In this document: one piece after another, positions 21,121-33,746 of the stretch
Position numbering within the stretch: position 1 is the stretch's first letter
Layout of the letters: each line of letters begins with the position of its first letter
DNA from: Vandiemenella viatica
Lineage: Eukaryota; Arthropoda; Insecta; Orthoptera; Morabidae
Assembly (NCBI GenBank): GCA_031002005.1
Contig: CM061920.1
Coordinates: 47,470,610 to 47,534,609, forward strand
Length of the DNA stretch: 64,000 nt
Direction of reading: 5' to 3'
Translations under genes and position numbers: made by a program
The notes under the pieces: generated by a model
The model's database searches: none
The model's input: the letters and a program-made list of their open reading frames with translations, nothing else
Told to the model about the DNA's origin: nothing

Positions 21121-22415
21121 ACAAAAGCTTGAACTTTTCCGCTCTGGCAGACTCTCAGAAGGACGATCTGGAAATCCGTTCTTTCATCAACAGCAAAACA
21201 TCCCTTCGCTTGGAGCAAGTCCCAGTACCTGGCAGTACCACTATCCTCTTCTGTGACACCTCAACTGGAAAATCCAGACTCTTTATCACCACATCATTCC
21301 GAAAAGCAGCTTTTTCATCCATTTACGGCCTGAGTCATCCCGGCGCCAGAGCTACCACTCGCTTGGTATCGCCTAACATGGCGAAAGATTGCCGCGCAGG
21401 GGTCAGAGCCTGCCAAGATTGCCAAAGTTATGCGTCACACAAACGCACCAGTCGGAAACTGTACAATGCCATCTGCCTGGTTTCACCATGTTCATTTGGA
21501 GATAATCGGACCATTTTCAGCATTAGGAAACCATGCCTAACAACCATGAATAGATTTATTCACTGGCCAGAGGTCTGGCCTTTAGAATGCATCACTGCAG
21601 AGGGCGTTGCCAACGCATTCGTAGGATGCTGGATTTCATGATTTGGATCACCTCTACGTATTACCACTGACCAAGGCAGACAGCTTGAATCTGTACTCCT
21701 CCGGAACCTGGGGCTCTTGACTGAAATGCTAAGAACCCGCACCACTGGCTGGCACCCCTGCTCAAATGGCATGGTGGAGAGATTCCATCGTCAACTCAAA
21801 GCAGCTATTATGTGCCATCCCAGTATGTCCCGGCTGCAGGCCCTTCCCATCATTCTTCTCGGTATTCGTAGTGCCTACAAAGAAGACCTCAGCACCTTTT
21901 CTGCCGAACTTGTGTATGGCGAACCACTATGCCTCCCGGGTGAATTACTGTACAATGCGACAAAAGAACATCTGGAAGATACATCCGACTTTGTGGGCAA
22001 ACTACGTCAACAAATGCGCAGACTCCGTACAACACCAGCCACAAGACATGGTCATAGTTCAACCTTTGTTTTCAAGGACCTAGAAACGTGCACTCACGTG
22101 TATCTTTGCAATGATTTGGTACGTGGTGCCCTGCAGCCACCATATACTGGCCCACACCGCGTGTTAGATCGCCAGGAAAGAACTTTAACTGTTTTGATGA
22201 ACAAAGATAAAACAGTACGTGTCAGCATAGAAAGACTGAAACCTGCCTTTCTGCTCAATGACGATTGTCCTAACATCGAATGTAGTGCTGTGATAGAACT
22301 ACCTAGTACATCAATCAACAAAGCAAAGACAACTACAGATCACGATACACCGGACAACCCGAGAACCACAAGATCCGATCGCTGGGTTAAGTTCCCCAAA
22401 CAACTTAAGCCGTAG
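21120..22415 (+). pseudogene. G1 integrase remnant
   Basis: The zinc-binding region shows HPGARATTRLVSPN and CRACQDCQ-like spacing (VRACQDCQSYA). The catalytic core is scrambled by stops and frameshifts between about 21440 and 21720. Its last part is readable: WHPCSNGMVERFHRQLKAAI, holding the catalytic Glu of the DDE triad. The C-terminal end, GPHRVLDRQERTLTVLM to VSIERLKPAFL, matches the usual gypsy tail. The final stop lies just before the 3' LTR. Confidence 0.75.
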
Positions 22416-22443
22416 CCTCATCAACTCTGTGGGGAGCTGGTGT

Positions 22444-22775
22444 TGTGGAAACACATCATGGCCTTAGCAGTTGTCAGTGCAGTTCCATCGTTGTCACAGC
22501 AGCTGCTAGTGCAGTAGCAACGATGCTCGCTGACGAGTAACCATGGCAATGATAAACAGAGATAGTACACATTTGGCAAGGCGCATGAATACACAGATGA
22601 CATTGCCGCTCACAGTAATACGTGAAGCCAACAGTAATAGTGACAGTCAGATTGTTGCAATGTTTAAATATAATGTATACATGTATGTGTTATTTGACAT
22701 ATTAAATGCATTGATAAGAATCTCGTCTCCCATACTGTAAACTACTATATTGGTTATATGGGCAACTTAACCCCA
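22444..22775 (+). repeat. 3' LTR of G1
   Basis: Preceded by a purine-rich GTGGGGAG at about 22430 (polypurine-tract candidate). Starts TGTGGAAACAC and ends ACCCCA. Scattered differences from the 5' LTR indicate an old insertion. Confidence 0.85.
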
Positions 22776-22781
22776 TAACAT

Positions 22782-25741
22782 AAAAGAAGGGCAACCCATA
22801 CATTGGGATCTGGCATGGAAGCAGTAGGCTATAGTGGCAGTTGTTTTGTGATGGACCATTGCTTGTGGCATGTTCAGAAATGTGAATATGGTAGTATTCT
22901 GTGGAGGTAGATGTTGGCCATGATGGTAAGTTTTGAAAGAATGACATTGTAAGTCACAGTGCAATGTGTATTTGAAAGTTTTAGGGAGTTCTGAGTAACA
23001 ACAATTTCAACTAAATTTTAAAATAAATAAAAATAGTGAATAATGGTAGTTGTGTGAATGTGCATATCATTGTGGACACTTCTCCTACAATCTTACTAAA
23101 GGATCTGAAGACCAAATTTGTTTAGTACTTTTGTATTTGTCTTGCAGCAGAACATGCATTTCCAAGAAATATTAGAACAAGTGATTCTTATAACCTACAA
23201 TTTTTTTTATATATTTACTTCGAGAAAAAACTTTTGAAAATAGTGCTACAGTATTATCTTTTAAATCTCATCTCCTGATGAGTTGGTGATTGAATCTAAA
23301 GGAATAAACCTAACAAAGAACTTTTATTTTAAATCTGTACTTTACCAGTGTTTAATTTTCAGTCGTTTTTATACACTGAGAATGCAAAGACAATGTATAT
23401 CATGGGGGAAAAATAAAATAAAAAAGGTGGCATGTGAAATATGTGAAAATAATTAATAATATAAAAGCTAAATATAAAAATAAAATTGAAATAAAATCTG
23501 TATATCATAAGTAAATTAATTATATGCATTGGAAACTTTGATTATGAGTGGTATATCACTAATTAAAAATACTGCACAGCAATAAAAGAAAATTACAAGG
23601 AAAATCTTTGGCTCAGTTATTGCAGAAGGAATTCTTTAAAATGAAATCTCATGAGAAAATTTCAGACACATTCATTAAAAGATCAATGAAATTCTAAATT
23701 ACATTATCAGAGTGATTAAGAACAGATTGATTCAAAGAATTTTAAAACTTGCCATCTTAATGAAAGTGTGGAAAATTGGCTACTGACAACTGTAACTTTG
23801 TCAACAAGCCAAATACTAAAAAATGGAACACCTAGATGAAGTAATATGGGAAGGAGTTCATTAAGAGGATAAGAGTTTTTTTTAGAGAAGAAGAAAAACT
23901 CGTCTACTAAATTAGTTCAATCACATTCCGCAGTTTGGTATAACAATAGACGAAAAAAAGATAAATTGATTATATTAATAAATGATGGGCTTGCTGGGTG
24001 AGAAAATGTGTTTTATCTGAAATTTAAGCTCATGAGTTGTCTGGTATCCGAAGATGTTGGTAAGCCAATTCCCACCTCTGGAGTTTGGATGGGGATGTGG
24101 TCTCAGGGAGTACTCTGATCACTTGGCTGTGAAATAGTTATTGAGGTCACGAGAGATGTGAGAGCTGGCATATTACTAAGTAAGGGCAGAGTGTATGCAG
24201 AGCTTAAGGGATAGAGCAAGCTTGACACCTTCCTTACAAAGTTGTGCGTTCCAGAAGGAATAAGTGCTCATAAATACTTCGAATGAATATAAGAAGTTTC
24301 CATAAACCAATGCAAAGTGGGTATAGCATATTGGGACCATTGCTATTGTAAGCACCTTACAATTTTGGCAAATTCTAGTTTTGCTTAGGTGGGACTTAGA
24401 AATTTCGAGAAGAGCAGTTTTCAACTTTAAGTAATTTCCCTATAATCTTGCTCACAGTTACAACTTGCTATAAAAATCATTTTAAAGTGTATTTATCATA
24501 TCGGGAAACGTTTGGTTTAAGAGATATTCAGCTTTGTTAATGTTTTGAAACACGCGTTCGGAAAAGTAGAAATCGTAAGATCTGTAATATCTTTAAATCG
24601 GGTAAAGCGACAACCGAACTTTTATCTCCAGCTGTAGTCAGCACTATCCCCGATATTTTGGTAATAACATTAAATAATTTAGTAAAGTTTAATAGGAAAT
24701 TTTAATTAAGAGAAAAAAATAAGCTTTTTTTTTTATTAAAAGAGATATTAAATTAAAAATTACATCAGCAGATAGCCCTAATTAAGACGATTTCATACAT
24801 ATATGGGTTTACATAAAAAGTTTTAGCATTTGTCCGGTAATTAAGTTTTTGAAAATTGATTGTCGTTGATTGTCGGGTGAGAAGTTCGGGAAAATCCACA
24901 AAGTCCGCCAAGATTGGTCACGTGAGGAATTTAGTGTTAAGACAATAGAAACCTTTTGGAATGCTAAATTAAATTAAAATCGATAGAACAGGATGATAGA
25001 AAGTCCCTGTAAAAATCTCAGATTAAACCATCGTATACTTTTAAAGATATTAATTAAAGAAAGATTTGCCAAGGTCATAGGCGCGCGCCGGGCTATAATA
25101 GTTCGTGCGGTTAGCACACGTTGTCTCATTCGTACGCTGGGAAGTAATCGAGCAACTACGCGCATGACTTGACCAGTGATTTGCAAAATCAGAACTTAGA
25201 AAATGTAGTCTGTCGCTTCTTACTTTCGGTTTCGTCTGGCCTGTGCTTCGGTAAAAGTATGCTAAGTAACATTACACCGGTTTTGTCTCTGGGTCGAGAC
25301 TGGCTATGCTCGTCAGTGAACTTATTGCGAACATGTTGGGTGTCGTGTCATATCTTAACTTTAATGAGTGAACTTTTAAGTTACTAAAGGGGTTCGGTCG
25401 GTTTCAATTTCTCTCCACAACCTGTAACTTTTGGAAAAGAGTGTTTGATTAGCCAAATCAACTTTTAGAATGCTATTTTGAACTTTTGGTTTTATTTGAA
25501 TAAATTTGAAGAACTTTTGAAAAGTGAACTGTTGTTATTTCTTAGTTAACTGATAACCTTTTCAATATTTGTGGGTCAATAAATATTGTGCCGACCTGAT
25601 TCATTCAAGTTGAACTATCCAGGCTACATGGTCAAATCAAAATTATTTCGTAAGTTTTACAGAGAACTGTGAGTCACCATCAAGAGTGTAAGTTGAGGCA
25701 CTAAGGCTATACTCAGCCCCAGTATCGGCCTGGTTCCTTAC
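22782..25741. other. AT-rich DNA, no gene recognised
   Basis: Up to about 24440 it is AT-rich with no recognised features. From about 24440 to 25740 it is moderately GC-richer and includes words such as GCGACAACCGAACTTTTA and GGTCACGTGAGG. Its last part, GCCCCAGTATCGGCCTGGTT, resembles CCCCGATATCAGCTTGGAT at about 30730. The two places may share an old LTR-like repeat that ends where CR1-group fragments begin. No coding exon was found. Confidence 0.35.
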
Positions 25742-26707
25742 ACTATTCATTATTCTAATGAATAATTGTGTTGATATTTTACTATCTGAAATTAGATTGT
25801 ATGCAGATGACATAATGCTGTATAAAAGAATCAAAACGATAGAGGATTGTAAACAGTTGCAGGGTGATCTGGACAGGATATCTAGTTGGTTTGGTAAACA
25901 TGGAATGAAGATAAATGCAAAGAAGAGTCAGTTTATTAGATACACAAATAAAAAACAAAAGGTTAATTATGAATATAAGGTGGGGAAAGAATTGATTCCT
26001 GAAGACTTGAAATGTAAATATCTTGGCATTACTTTTGATAACAATCTTAACTGGGCAGCACACATTGGACAGGTGCTAGGAAAAGGTTTCAAAGTTCTGC
26101 ACTTGTTGGAGAGAGTGATGAGGGGATGCATGAGAGAAGTAAAGGAATTGGGTTACAAAACTTTGGCCAGACCATTGCTCAATGAATATGGTAGTGTAGT
26201 ATGGGACCCTCATTTTACGTATCAAATACAGGAATTGGAGAGGGTGCAAAGAAGGGCTGCTAGATTTGTTTCTGGAAATTATCACAGAATGCAATCAGTG
26301 ACAAATATGATAAAGGAGCTGGAATGGGATCCATTGCAAGACAGGAGGAGGATGAGGAGGGTCATGGGAATGTACAGGGCATATACTGGTAATGAGACAT
26401 GGAAAGATATTGCAATAGGTATGAAAAGTAGTGCATGGAAGGGAAAAGATGACCATGACCACAAGCTGCCACTCGATTTCAGGCACAAGTGTGTGGGAAG
26501 ATTCTCTTTTTTAGGTAAGGGTGTCAGAGATTGGAATGAGTAACCAAGAGAAATGATGAATAATTTACTGAAAACTTTGAAAGAATTTGAAAATAAAATT
26601 TGTAGAGGCAAATGTAGGTGGGTGCAGGATAGGGGGAAGATGGGTGTGTAGGGAAATTGCCACCGGAGCCTGTGCTCCATTGCAATTAAATAATAATAAT
26701 AACAATA
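25742..26707 (+). mobile_element. CR1-group retrotransposon, 5'-truncated copy
   Basis: A 3'-terminal piece of the same family as 53858-58640. It begins within the RT domain and ends at GTGCTCCATTGCAATTAAAT followed by a short ATA run. Truncated 5' ends with an intact 3' end are what aborted target-primed reverse transcription leaves. Confidence 0.8.
25758..26543 (+). pseudogene. CR1-group RT C-terminal half, 261-codon frame
   Basis: The longest transposon frame in the window. It starts inside the palm with NNCVDILLSEIRLYADDIML, where YADD is the catalytic motif C. It continues through the thumb (MKINAKKSQFIRYTNKK, KCKYLGITFDNNLNWAAHI) to the CR1/jockey-type C-terminal tail (YGSVVWDPHFTYQIQELER, VQRRAARFV, MIKELEWDPLQDRRR, FSFLGKGVRDWNE). 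A TAA at 26541-26543 ends it early. The sister copy at 27162-27614 continues with KLPREM at that point, so the stop is probably a mutation. The first two thirds of the RT are missing. Confidence 0.8.
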
Positions 26708-27052
26708 AGTTCAATTATAAACAGGAATATATTTCAGGTTGAAGAGATATTTCTGGGAAAGGTCCAGTACATGGAAGAATAGTAACAAGAATGCAAGAGA
26801 AGTTAGGAGGAGTTTAAAGTGATAGTAAGAATGGAGTAAAAATGTTTTATTGCAAAATACAAAATAAAGAAGGGGAGAGAGAACCTACAGTCTATAATAG
26901 ATAGGCAGGGTTGTCAAGAAGAAAACAAAAGAGTGTTAACAGGAAGTAAGGCAGTAATGAGCACTTGTGAAACTAAACAGGGAATTAATAGCACCAAAGA
27001 AGGAAACTGTAGAATGGTTCATGAAAACTTTTTTTAAATGATGAAGGAGATA
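26708..27052. other. Purine-rich DNA between CR1 fragments
   Basis: No feature is firmly recognised. The A- and G-rich plus strand could be a much-decayed piece of the CR1-group RT/endonuclease linker (words like AATGCAAGAGAAGTTAGG), but this is weak. Confidence 0.3.
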
Positions 27053-28025
27053 ATAATTAATTAAATTGCAATGGAGCACACGCTCCAGTGGCAATTTCCC
27101 TACACATCCATCTTACACCTTTCCTGCACCCATCTACATTTGCCCTCTCCAAATTTTAACTTTAAATTCTTTCAATTTTTTTTGGTAAATTATTTACCAT
27201 TTCTCTTGGCAACTTATTCCAATCCCTGACACCCTTACCCAAAAAAGAGAATCTTTCCACACCCTTGTGCCTGAAATCCAGTGCCAGTTTGTGGTCATGG
27301 CCATATTTTCCCTTCCATGCATTTCTTTTAATTCTTACACCAATATCTTTCCATGCCTCATCACCAACACATGATTTGTACACTCCCATGATCCTCTTCG
27401 CCCTCCTCCTGTCTTCCAATGAATCCCATTCCAGCTCTTTTATCATATCTGTTACTGATTGCATTCTGTGGTGATTTTGAGAAACAAATCTAGCTGTCCT
27501 TTTTTGCACCCTCTGAAACTCCTGTATATGATATGCAAAATGTGGGTCCCATACTACAATGCCATATTCAAGCAATGGTCTGACCAAAGTTTTATAACCT
27601 AATACCTCGTACATCCTCTCATCATTCTCTCCAACAAGTGCAGAATTTCAAAACTAAATGGCCAATGTGTCCTGCACAGCTAAACTTGTTATCTAATGTA
27701 ATACCAAGATATTTATATTTCTAGTCTTTAACAAGCAATTATTTCCCCATCTCATACACATAAACAACCTTTAGTTTTTTATTTGTGTATCTAGTATGCT
27801 GACTCTTCTTTGCATTTATCTTCATCCCATGTTCACCAACCCAACTAGATATCCTGTCCAGATCACCCTGCAGGGATCCAGATCTACTGAATTTAATCCT
27901 TTTATATAGCATTATATTATATCATCTGCAAACAATCTAATTTCTGATAGTAAACAATCAACACAATTATTCATTAGAATAATGAATAGCAAAGGTCCCA
28001 ATACGCTACCCTGGGGCACTCCTGT
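27053..28025 (-). mobile_element. CR1-group retrotransposon, 5'-truncated minus-strand copy
   Basis: Its 3' end lies at 27053 and its truncated 5' end at 28025, within the RT word VLGPLLF. The frame 27614 to 27162 is the tail of the RT with YGIVVWDPHFAYHIQEF and FSFLGKGVRDWNKLPREM. Upstream of it the frame is broken before the catalytic motif. It is directly adjacent to an oppositely oriented piece of the same family (28035-28380). Confidence 0.8.
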
Positions 28026-28034
28026 TTTTTTTTA

Positions 28035-28380
28035 TTGCTAGACAGGAGAAGGGTGAAGAGATTCATGTACAAGGTATATATTGGTGATGAGGTATGGAAA
28101 AATATTGGTGGAAGAATTAGGAGAGGTGCTTGGAAGGAAAAAGATGACCGTGACCACAAATTGGCACTCAATTTCAGGTATAAGGGTGTAAGAAGATTTT
28201 CTTTTCTAGATAAGGAATTGGAATAAATTTCTAAGAGTAAGGATGAATAATTTACCAAAAATGCTAAAAGAATTTAAAGTTGAAATTAGTAGAAGGAGAT
28301 AGTAAGTGGGAAAAGGAAAGCAGAAAAATTGTTGTGTACGGAAATTGTCACCAAAGCAACTGCTCCATTATAATTAAAAT
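28035..28380 (+). mobile_element. CR1-group 3' end fragment, plus strand
   Basis: Encodes MLDRRRVKRFMYKVYIGDEV and LNFRYKGVRRFSFLDKELE, equivalent to the family's RT tail, then a 3' UTR ending CTCCATTATAATTAAAAT. With the preceding copy it makes a head-to-head pair with both 3' ends outward. Confidence 0.7.
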
Positions 28381-29110
28381 ATTTTGAGTGAAGAGTATCT
28401 ATTGAATGTTTCATCTAGAAAGTTCAATGATTATGTTAGAAAGCTCAGAGGATGGAATGTATTAAACAGTTGTGAATAAGGAAACACAAGAAAGAACTGA
28501 GTGTATGAGAAATTAAGTAACTGGTTTAGTGAGAGTATTAGGGACTATTATTCAGGAATGGGATAGGAAGAATAAAAGGATCTCTCCAACACACTTAACA
28601 GAGGTAGCCATTAAATGGCAATAAATAAGGCAAAACCATTAAAGTGAATGAAAAAATGACACAGTGAATAGAGGAATTCTTACAATAAATGTGGCAAAGA
28701 ATTAGGGTAGAAAAAGTGGTATCAAATGTGGTAAAAGCAAAAATGGAATTGACATGAGATAGTGCATTTGGATCATTGCCGTTCATGATTCTAATAAATA
28801 ATTCTGTTGGTGGTTTGCAGTCAGAAGTCAGTAGTTTACATACAATCTAATGGTACGTAATAGTATCATAATTGGAGAGGTCTGTGAATAGCTGCAGTTT
28901 GACCAAGATAGGATATCAAGCTGTGTAGAGCAGCTTGGAATGAAGATAAATGTCAAGAAGAGTCACATTAGATACTCATGTAAAAAACTAAACACTATTT
29001 ATGATTACAGAGTGTGAAAATGAATTTTCTTGTTGAAGCCCTTAAGTGTAAATATCTTGGCATGTCATCTGATAGTTAACTCAATTGGGTAGTAGAAAGA
29101 GAGTTATTCC
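28381..29110 (+). mobile_element. Degenerate CR1-group linker and RT pieces
   Basis: Words comparable to the family's VRKLRG linker (28434-28455) and NWFSESIRDYYS (28520-28560), then NNSVGGL and a decayed FADDI region at about 28790-28850, then KCKYLGM at about 29045-29065, appear in the right order on the plus strand. Stops are frequent. Confidence 0.5.
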
Positions 29111-30785
29111 AAAACCCTAAATGAGTTGGGAAGGTGTAAGCTACCTTACTCTCTATTTTCAAGATTCAGTTAAAGTCCGGCAAAGTTTGAGGTTAACATT
29201 AGTACACGATACCATAGTTGAAACCGAAATAACAACACTTTAAGTTCAGAGAAGTAAATAAACAACACATAACGACCATAAATAAGAAGTTTCTAATAAA
29301 ATATAAACCATAAACTTACCTAAATGAGCGTAATCTATAATAATTCTGAAGCAAAACACACATGTTTGTTTGTACAACCATAACACTAACATTCCGCTAA
29401 ATTAAACACTGTAAAGCACTCTAATAATTATAATTTCACTATTTGATATTAAATTCACCGATAACTCGCAGTTCCAGACTAATTTAAAGCAGTAAATATG
29501 ATTTTTAAAGCATCTCCACATGGAGTGAGCTTAAATATTTAGTTTCAGTACATCTATACAGTTTCAGAGCTTTAAAAGTAAATGTAACTAAGCAAAATAA
29601 CCGGCCAGTCAATATTCTTTAAGTTTCCAATAGTCATCAACTAATAAAAAGAAGATATAAGTAAATAGAAGTCAATTTGTTGATGGCGTCGTAGCAACGA
29701 ACTTTTAAAATTTGGTTTCTCGCTGACTAACATATTTCACGGACTAAAAACTTTTCTAAAGTACTTAAATTAATTAAAGGTTCGATTTAAAATTAGTTTT
29801 AGGCCACAATAGACTTTAAATAAAAAGTGAAGTTTCGGTTGCACAATCTACGAAAACAGTAAAACTTAGAAATTCTATAACTTCTGATAGCCTTAACCGA
29901 TTTAAAAGATTTTTACACCACTGGACTCAGCAAAGGCTTGAGATTTTAAAGATTTGCGGGGTCACAATTTTCATGTGACGTATGATGACGTATCGAAATA
30001 CTCTAAACAAATGTGCTTTTAAATTAACCAACTTTCAAAATTTATTTTCACCGGTCTGGAAGCTCTAAAAACAAAACCAAGCTCACCACTACATTTGTCT
30101 CATTACGCTCTTCATCTTGTAATTTTCTGGTAGCACTCAGTTAACAGATTCTTTTTCCAGATAGACTATTGTCTAGGTCAGTAGGTCATTTTGATAAAAG
30201 TCAGCCATGACAGCATAGGACAGCAGTTCATCAGATCGGTTTGAAGCGACCACACGTATCTTATGGTTTCTTAAGTTTGAGAAGACCCGGGGTCGCGGTG
30301 GCTTATGGGTAGGGCGGACCATAACAGTATGGCGGACCGGCGCCATTTCTAAAAGGGCATGGCCAAACCAGAACTCTAAAACTTTCTGACATGTGATCAT
30401 CTTAACTTTCAATTTCATTTGGGGTGGTGCGGTCTGTTCTGTTTCATGACTTGTGATCTTCGGCAAATGATTTTCTCCAATTGCCATTGCTAACTGTGAC
30501 TTTTGTAACTTCTGTGAAAATTTTTAAGAATATATACTTTAGTTATCTGGATGCAGAATTTCATTCCTACCTTAGTACCTTTCTTAGAGGTGGTTAATCT
30601 GTAAGTGGCGACCGCAGTGATTATTACAGTTAGCATGCTACAAGGTTTTACACGGTTATAGAACTTTTTCCGAACTTTGACAACTTTTGGATGACTTCAA
30701 GCTTAGGTGGACAAGCCGATACCAACCCCGATATCAGCTTGGATCCTAACAAAGGGTGATGACAAGATATACCAGAGAAGTGAGA
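29111..30785. other. Unassigned, possibly LTR-like remnant
   Basis: No coding exon is recognised. At about 30605, GTGGCGACCGC occurs after a TCTGTAAG word, as it does near the ends of the LTRs of G2 and G3, so a solo LTR of that kind of gypsy element is possible. No partner or target duplication was found. The minus-strand frame 30487 to 30173 has no recognised domain. Confidence 0.3.
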
Positions 30786-30794
30786 GGTTCAGAA

Positions 30795-31330
30795 ACCTTT
30801 GGCCCAACCATTGCTTGAAAATGGCAGTGTATTATGGGACCAACATTCTGCACAAAGGCAGGCAAGTAGATTTGTTTTTAGAAGCAATCATTTGTTTGAA
30901 CACTATTGTGTGGCAGTCCTGCTTCCGGTAACTGATATGATAAAGGAACTGGACTGGGAGTCAATGGAAGACAGTAGTCATTTGAAGACTATATTGATGA
31001 TTAGATTTGAATGGCTTTTGGTAGAAATGTTACAAGCAGTACATGTAAGGGAAGAGATGATTATGGCCACTACCTAGTCCCATACTTCAGGCATAAGAAA
31101 GTGAAATAATTTTCTTTTTTAATTAAGAGAGTCAAGATTGTAATACATTACCATGGAAAATAATGACCAGTTTATCACAAACACTAAAAGAATTTGAAAT
31201 TAAAATTTCTAAGTAATAAAAAGACGTAGGTGGTAATATTGTACTAAAAAAATTTAAGATTATAAAAAGTAAGAAAAGCATGAAATGGGAAAGTGAGCCT
31301 GTAGGGAAATTGTCAACAGGCTATATGTTT
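30795..31330 (+). mobile_element. Degenerate CR1-group 3' fragment
   Basis: The plus strand reads AQPLLENGSVLWDQHSAQRQ, then VTDMIKELDWESMEDS, which match the RT tail of the family in order. The 3' end has CCTGTAGGGAAATTGTC, the usual start of the family's 3' UTR. Several stops and shifts are present. Confidence 0.65.
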
Positions 31331-32767
31331 CATCACAATGAAAGTAAACTGCATTTCCTTGCCAGGTCAGAATGCCACTCTGATGAGTATGATAGCAAAA
31401 TGATAAATGGAACATGTAGGTAAGAGAATTTAATTTTGTAACTGTGTGATAGAATTTTATTTCCAGAACCACAAGTTAGAATGAATACTAGTATTGCATT
31501 TCATTTCTAAAATCAGTTTCTATGTTTATTTGAGCTAGAAAGCAGGTTTTTATAGTTTTCAAAATAATATTTTATCTTGCATCAGTCTTCAGCATTCGCC
31601 TGGAATAGGATTGTGAAAGCTCATGTCTAAATTATTTATTTTCAGCCAAAATATTAAAGCTAAGAAATTTTTCATAATAACTAAAGTTAATGTTCGCTAA
31701 CAGATATAGCGATTTCTAAAATTTCAGAGTGATTGAATAATTTTTGTCTACAAGGTCAAAAGTTGTATGACGAAATCTTTCTGACATGCGTTTTAATATC
31801 TGATCAGTCCGCCAGAAACTACCCATGTGAATGAGGATAAGAATCCTTTCCCATGGTTCGTGAGAGAGCAGAGTCGCCAGGAATCTTCGAGAAGCAGGGA
31901 GTGCGACGTGATATAGACTCGTGTATTCAGTTAATCGCTCTCAGACGTACAGGAACCGTGTGCGCAATAATATGTAGCTTAGTCGGCCTGTAAGTTTGAT
32001 ATTAAGCACTATGGTGCAAAAGTTTTATTTTTGCATATTGTAGGTTTGTAAATTTAAGTTTTACTACAATGCAGTTTTGAAATAGCATTACTCCTAATGG
32101 GGCGTCGGGATATCTTAAGGATCGGCCAGTTTCAAACGAAGTGTAAAAATGGAAGGGCATAACGAACTTTTATTTACTTACAGTTTAACTTTGAACTATG
32201 GGGTGTGGTCTGGCTCGAATAGTTAATGGAATCTGTAAACTTTTTCTTCTGTAAACTCGTCTGGTCGCCTGTGCAGTTTTGACTTTGTAAGATTTGAAGA
32301 ATAGAGTGATTTTAAGGGCAATTAACTTGTGAACATCATTTAACTTTCACCTTTCCTTAGCTTTTTGTTTAAATAAGCTAAGTGGTGGCCTGTTTATTAT
32401 TATAAAGTCAAAACTGCAACATCCAAGGCTATGCACAGTCAAAGCTAAGACAAAAGATTTATGCAGAACCCCACAGCAAGCTTTCGTCTTACAAGAGGCC
32501 TGGTTTTAAAAAAAGACAATTTTTGAAAAATATTTTATGTAATCTCTGCATACTAAACTGGTAAAAACAGAAGAAGAAAAAAGATCCTAGATGATCTAGC
32601 TGAAAATTTGAAGCCCAGACAATTTATGCATGAGAATTTAGGTGAAAATTCAAAAATTTTAATTAGACACAATGGACAGTACATTTACTTTATGCTACAT
32701 ATCTTTTTTAAAATAAAAATTAGTATCTAGAATAAATTATCCATATATAGTGACAAGGAATGGCTAC
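31331..32767. other. Intronic or downstream DNA of the lipase gene
   Basis: No exon was found for the lipase downstream of exon B, although one is expected because exon B ends with a splice donor. A GC-richer block at about 31790-32330 has an LTR-like look (GAGTCGCCAGGAATC, several GAACTTTTA words) but no verified boundaries. Confidence 0.35.
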
Positions 32768-32918
32768 CTGACATTGATAAAAGCCCCCATGAAAGCCCAG
32801 GGACGTCCATAGCAGGTATCATAGTTTTCCCAGTCATCACATTGAAATCCAATGAAACCTGTGGTTGTTGTCAAAGATTCTGCAAAATACTCTGTTGAAC
32901 GAGAGTGGGAACAAGTAC
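32768..32918 (-). CDS. Lipase exon B (catalytic His exon)
   Basis: This 151 bp minus-strand exon encodes an internal part of a secreted triglyceride or phospholipid lipase of the pancreatic-lipase superfamily. The 3' splice site is a pyrimidine tract ending TTTTCAG before 32918; the donor is CAG then GTAGCC after 32768. It enters in phase 1: the last G of exon A plus GT gives Gly. The peptide then reads TCSHSRSTEYFAES, where the His of CSHSRS is the catalytic His, and continues GFIGFQCDDWENYDTC, with two Cys of the conserved disulphide region, then AFMGAFINV. It ends in phase 2. Exon A, 13.2 kb upstream, joins it in frame. The next exon was not located. Function is from family knowledge; the substrate cannot be told. 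Confidence 0.85.
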
Positions 32919-33746
32919 CTGAAAACAGACCAATAAAATGGTTTTGTAATGTCTATATATATTCTCATATAACATAATATTCTGTGAACTTATTGGTTAT
33001 GAATATCATCAAATATGAGCTGCTGAGGAATAGTTATGCTTTATAGGAGTTGTTATTAATTAGAAGTAACATAAATGACTATTAACAGGTCTAGAAATTC
33101 TTCAATGATAATAGGGATTTTATTAGTGTTGCTGTTAATCAGAATGGAGCATACGCCTTAGTGGTGTAATTCCTTCACATCTACGTACGTGTTAACTAAC
33201 GTTGTGCACAACCTGAAGGATGGTTGGAGCCTTCCAATGGAGGCATACTATAACATTGTATCAGAAGTAAGACAGCCAGTTCCTTTCCTCTGGGATCTAC
33301 AATTTAACATGGAACTGGGATCTACAATTTAACATGGAATCCAAACCACAAAACATCCTAGCATATCCCATATAACCAACCACAACATTTAAAAATTCCT
33401 GGTCCCAATGCGATTTTATACTGATACCTATGACACCAAGTAATGTGAAGCATATAAAAATTTATACATATTTTAAAAATATTTGTAGTTTCTGATCAGG
33501 GCTTATGCCACAGAGGTTACCAATGGAGTATATATATCATTATCTCCGATGTTTGAATATAAGACTGTTTTTGTAAGTTAAGAAGAGAGTTCAATTATTC
33601 TGTTGGTTCTGGCTGTATTTTAAAACAGTTGGTGGACTTTTACTCTAATGCAAAATAAATGTTTATATAAATGCTTTGGAAATAAAGCTAGTGTGAATTT
33701 TGTTTGTCATCTCTTGTTTTTCTTAAATGAGTGACAACTTAAAGAT
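32919..33746. other. Lipase intron, unique part
   Basis: AT-rich intron with no recognised element. A short tandem duplication, GGGATCTACAATTTAACATG, lies at about 33292-33340. Confidence 0.5.

Larger units (their letters stand above)
16146..22775 (+). mobile_element. Ty3/gypsy LTR retrotransposon G1 with nested insertions
   Basis: Two LTRs (339 and 332 bp), each starting TG and ending CA, flank gag, protease, RT, RNase H and integrase remnants in canonical gypsy order. The same hexamer, TAACAT, lies at 16140-16145 and 22776-22781, the probable target duplication (gypsy elements usually make 4-6 bp). Pol is interrupted between about 18810 and 20735 by AT-rich DNA holding a Helitron. Without that, the element would be about 4.7 kb, roughly typical. 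Stops and frameshifts in every domain show it is dead, and the LTRs differ at many sites, so it is not recent. Confidence 0.85.

Noticed and set aside
24176..24424. 82-codon minus-strand frame as a downstream lipase exon
   Set aside because: It lacks lipase blocks and splice sites in the required phase.
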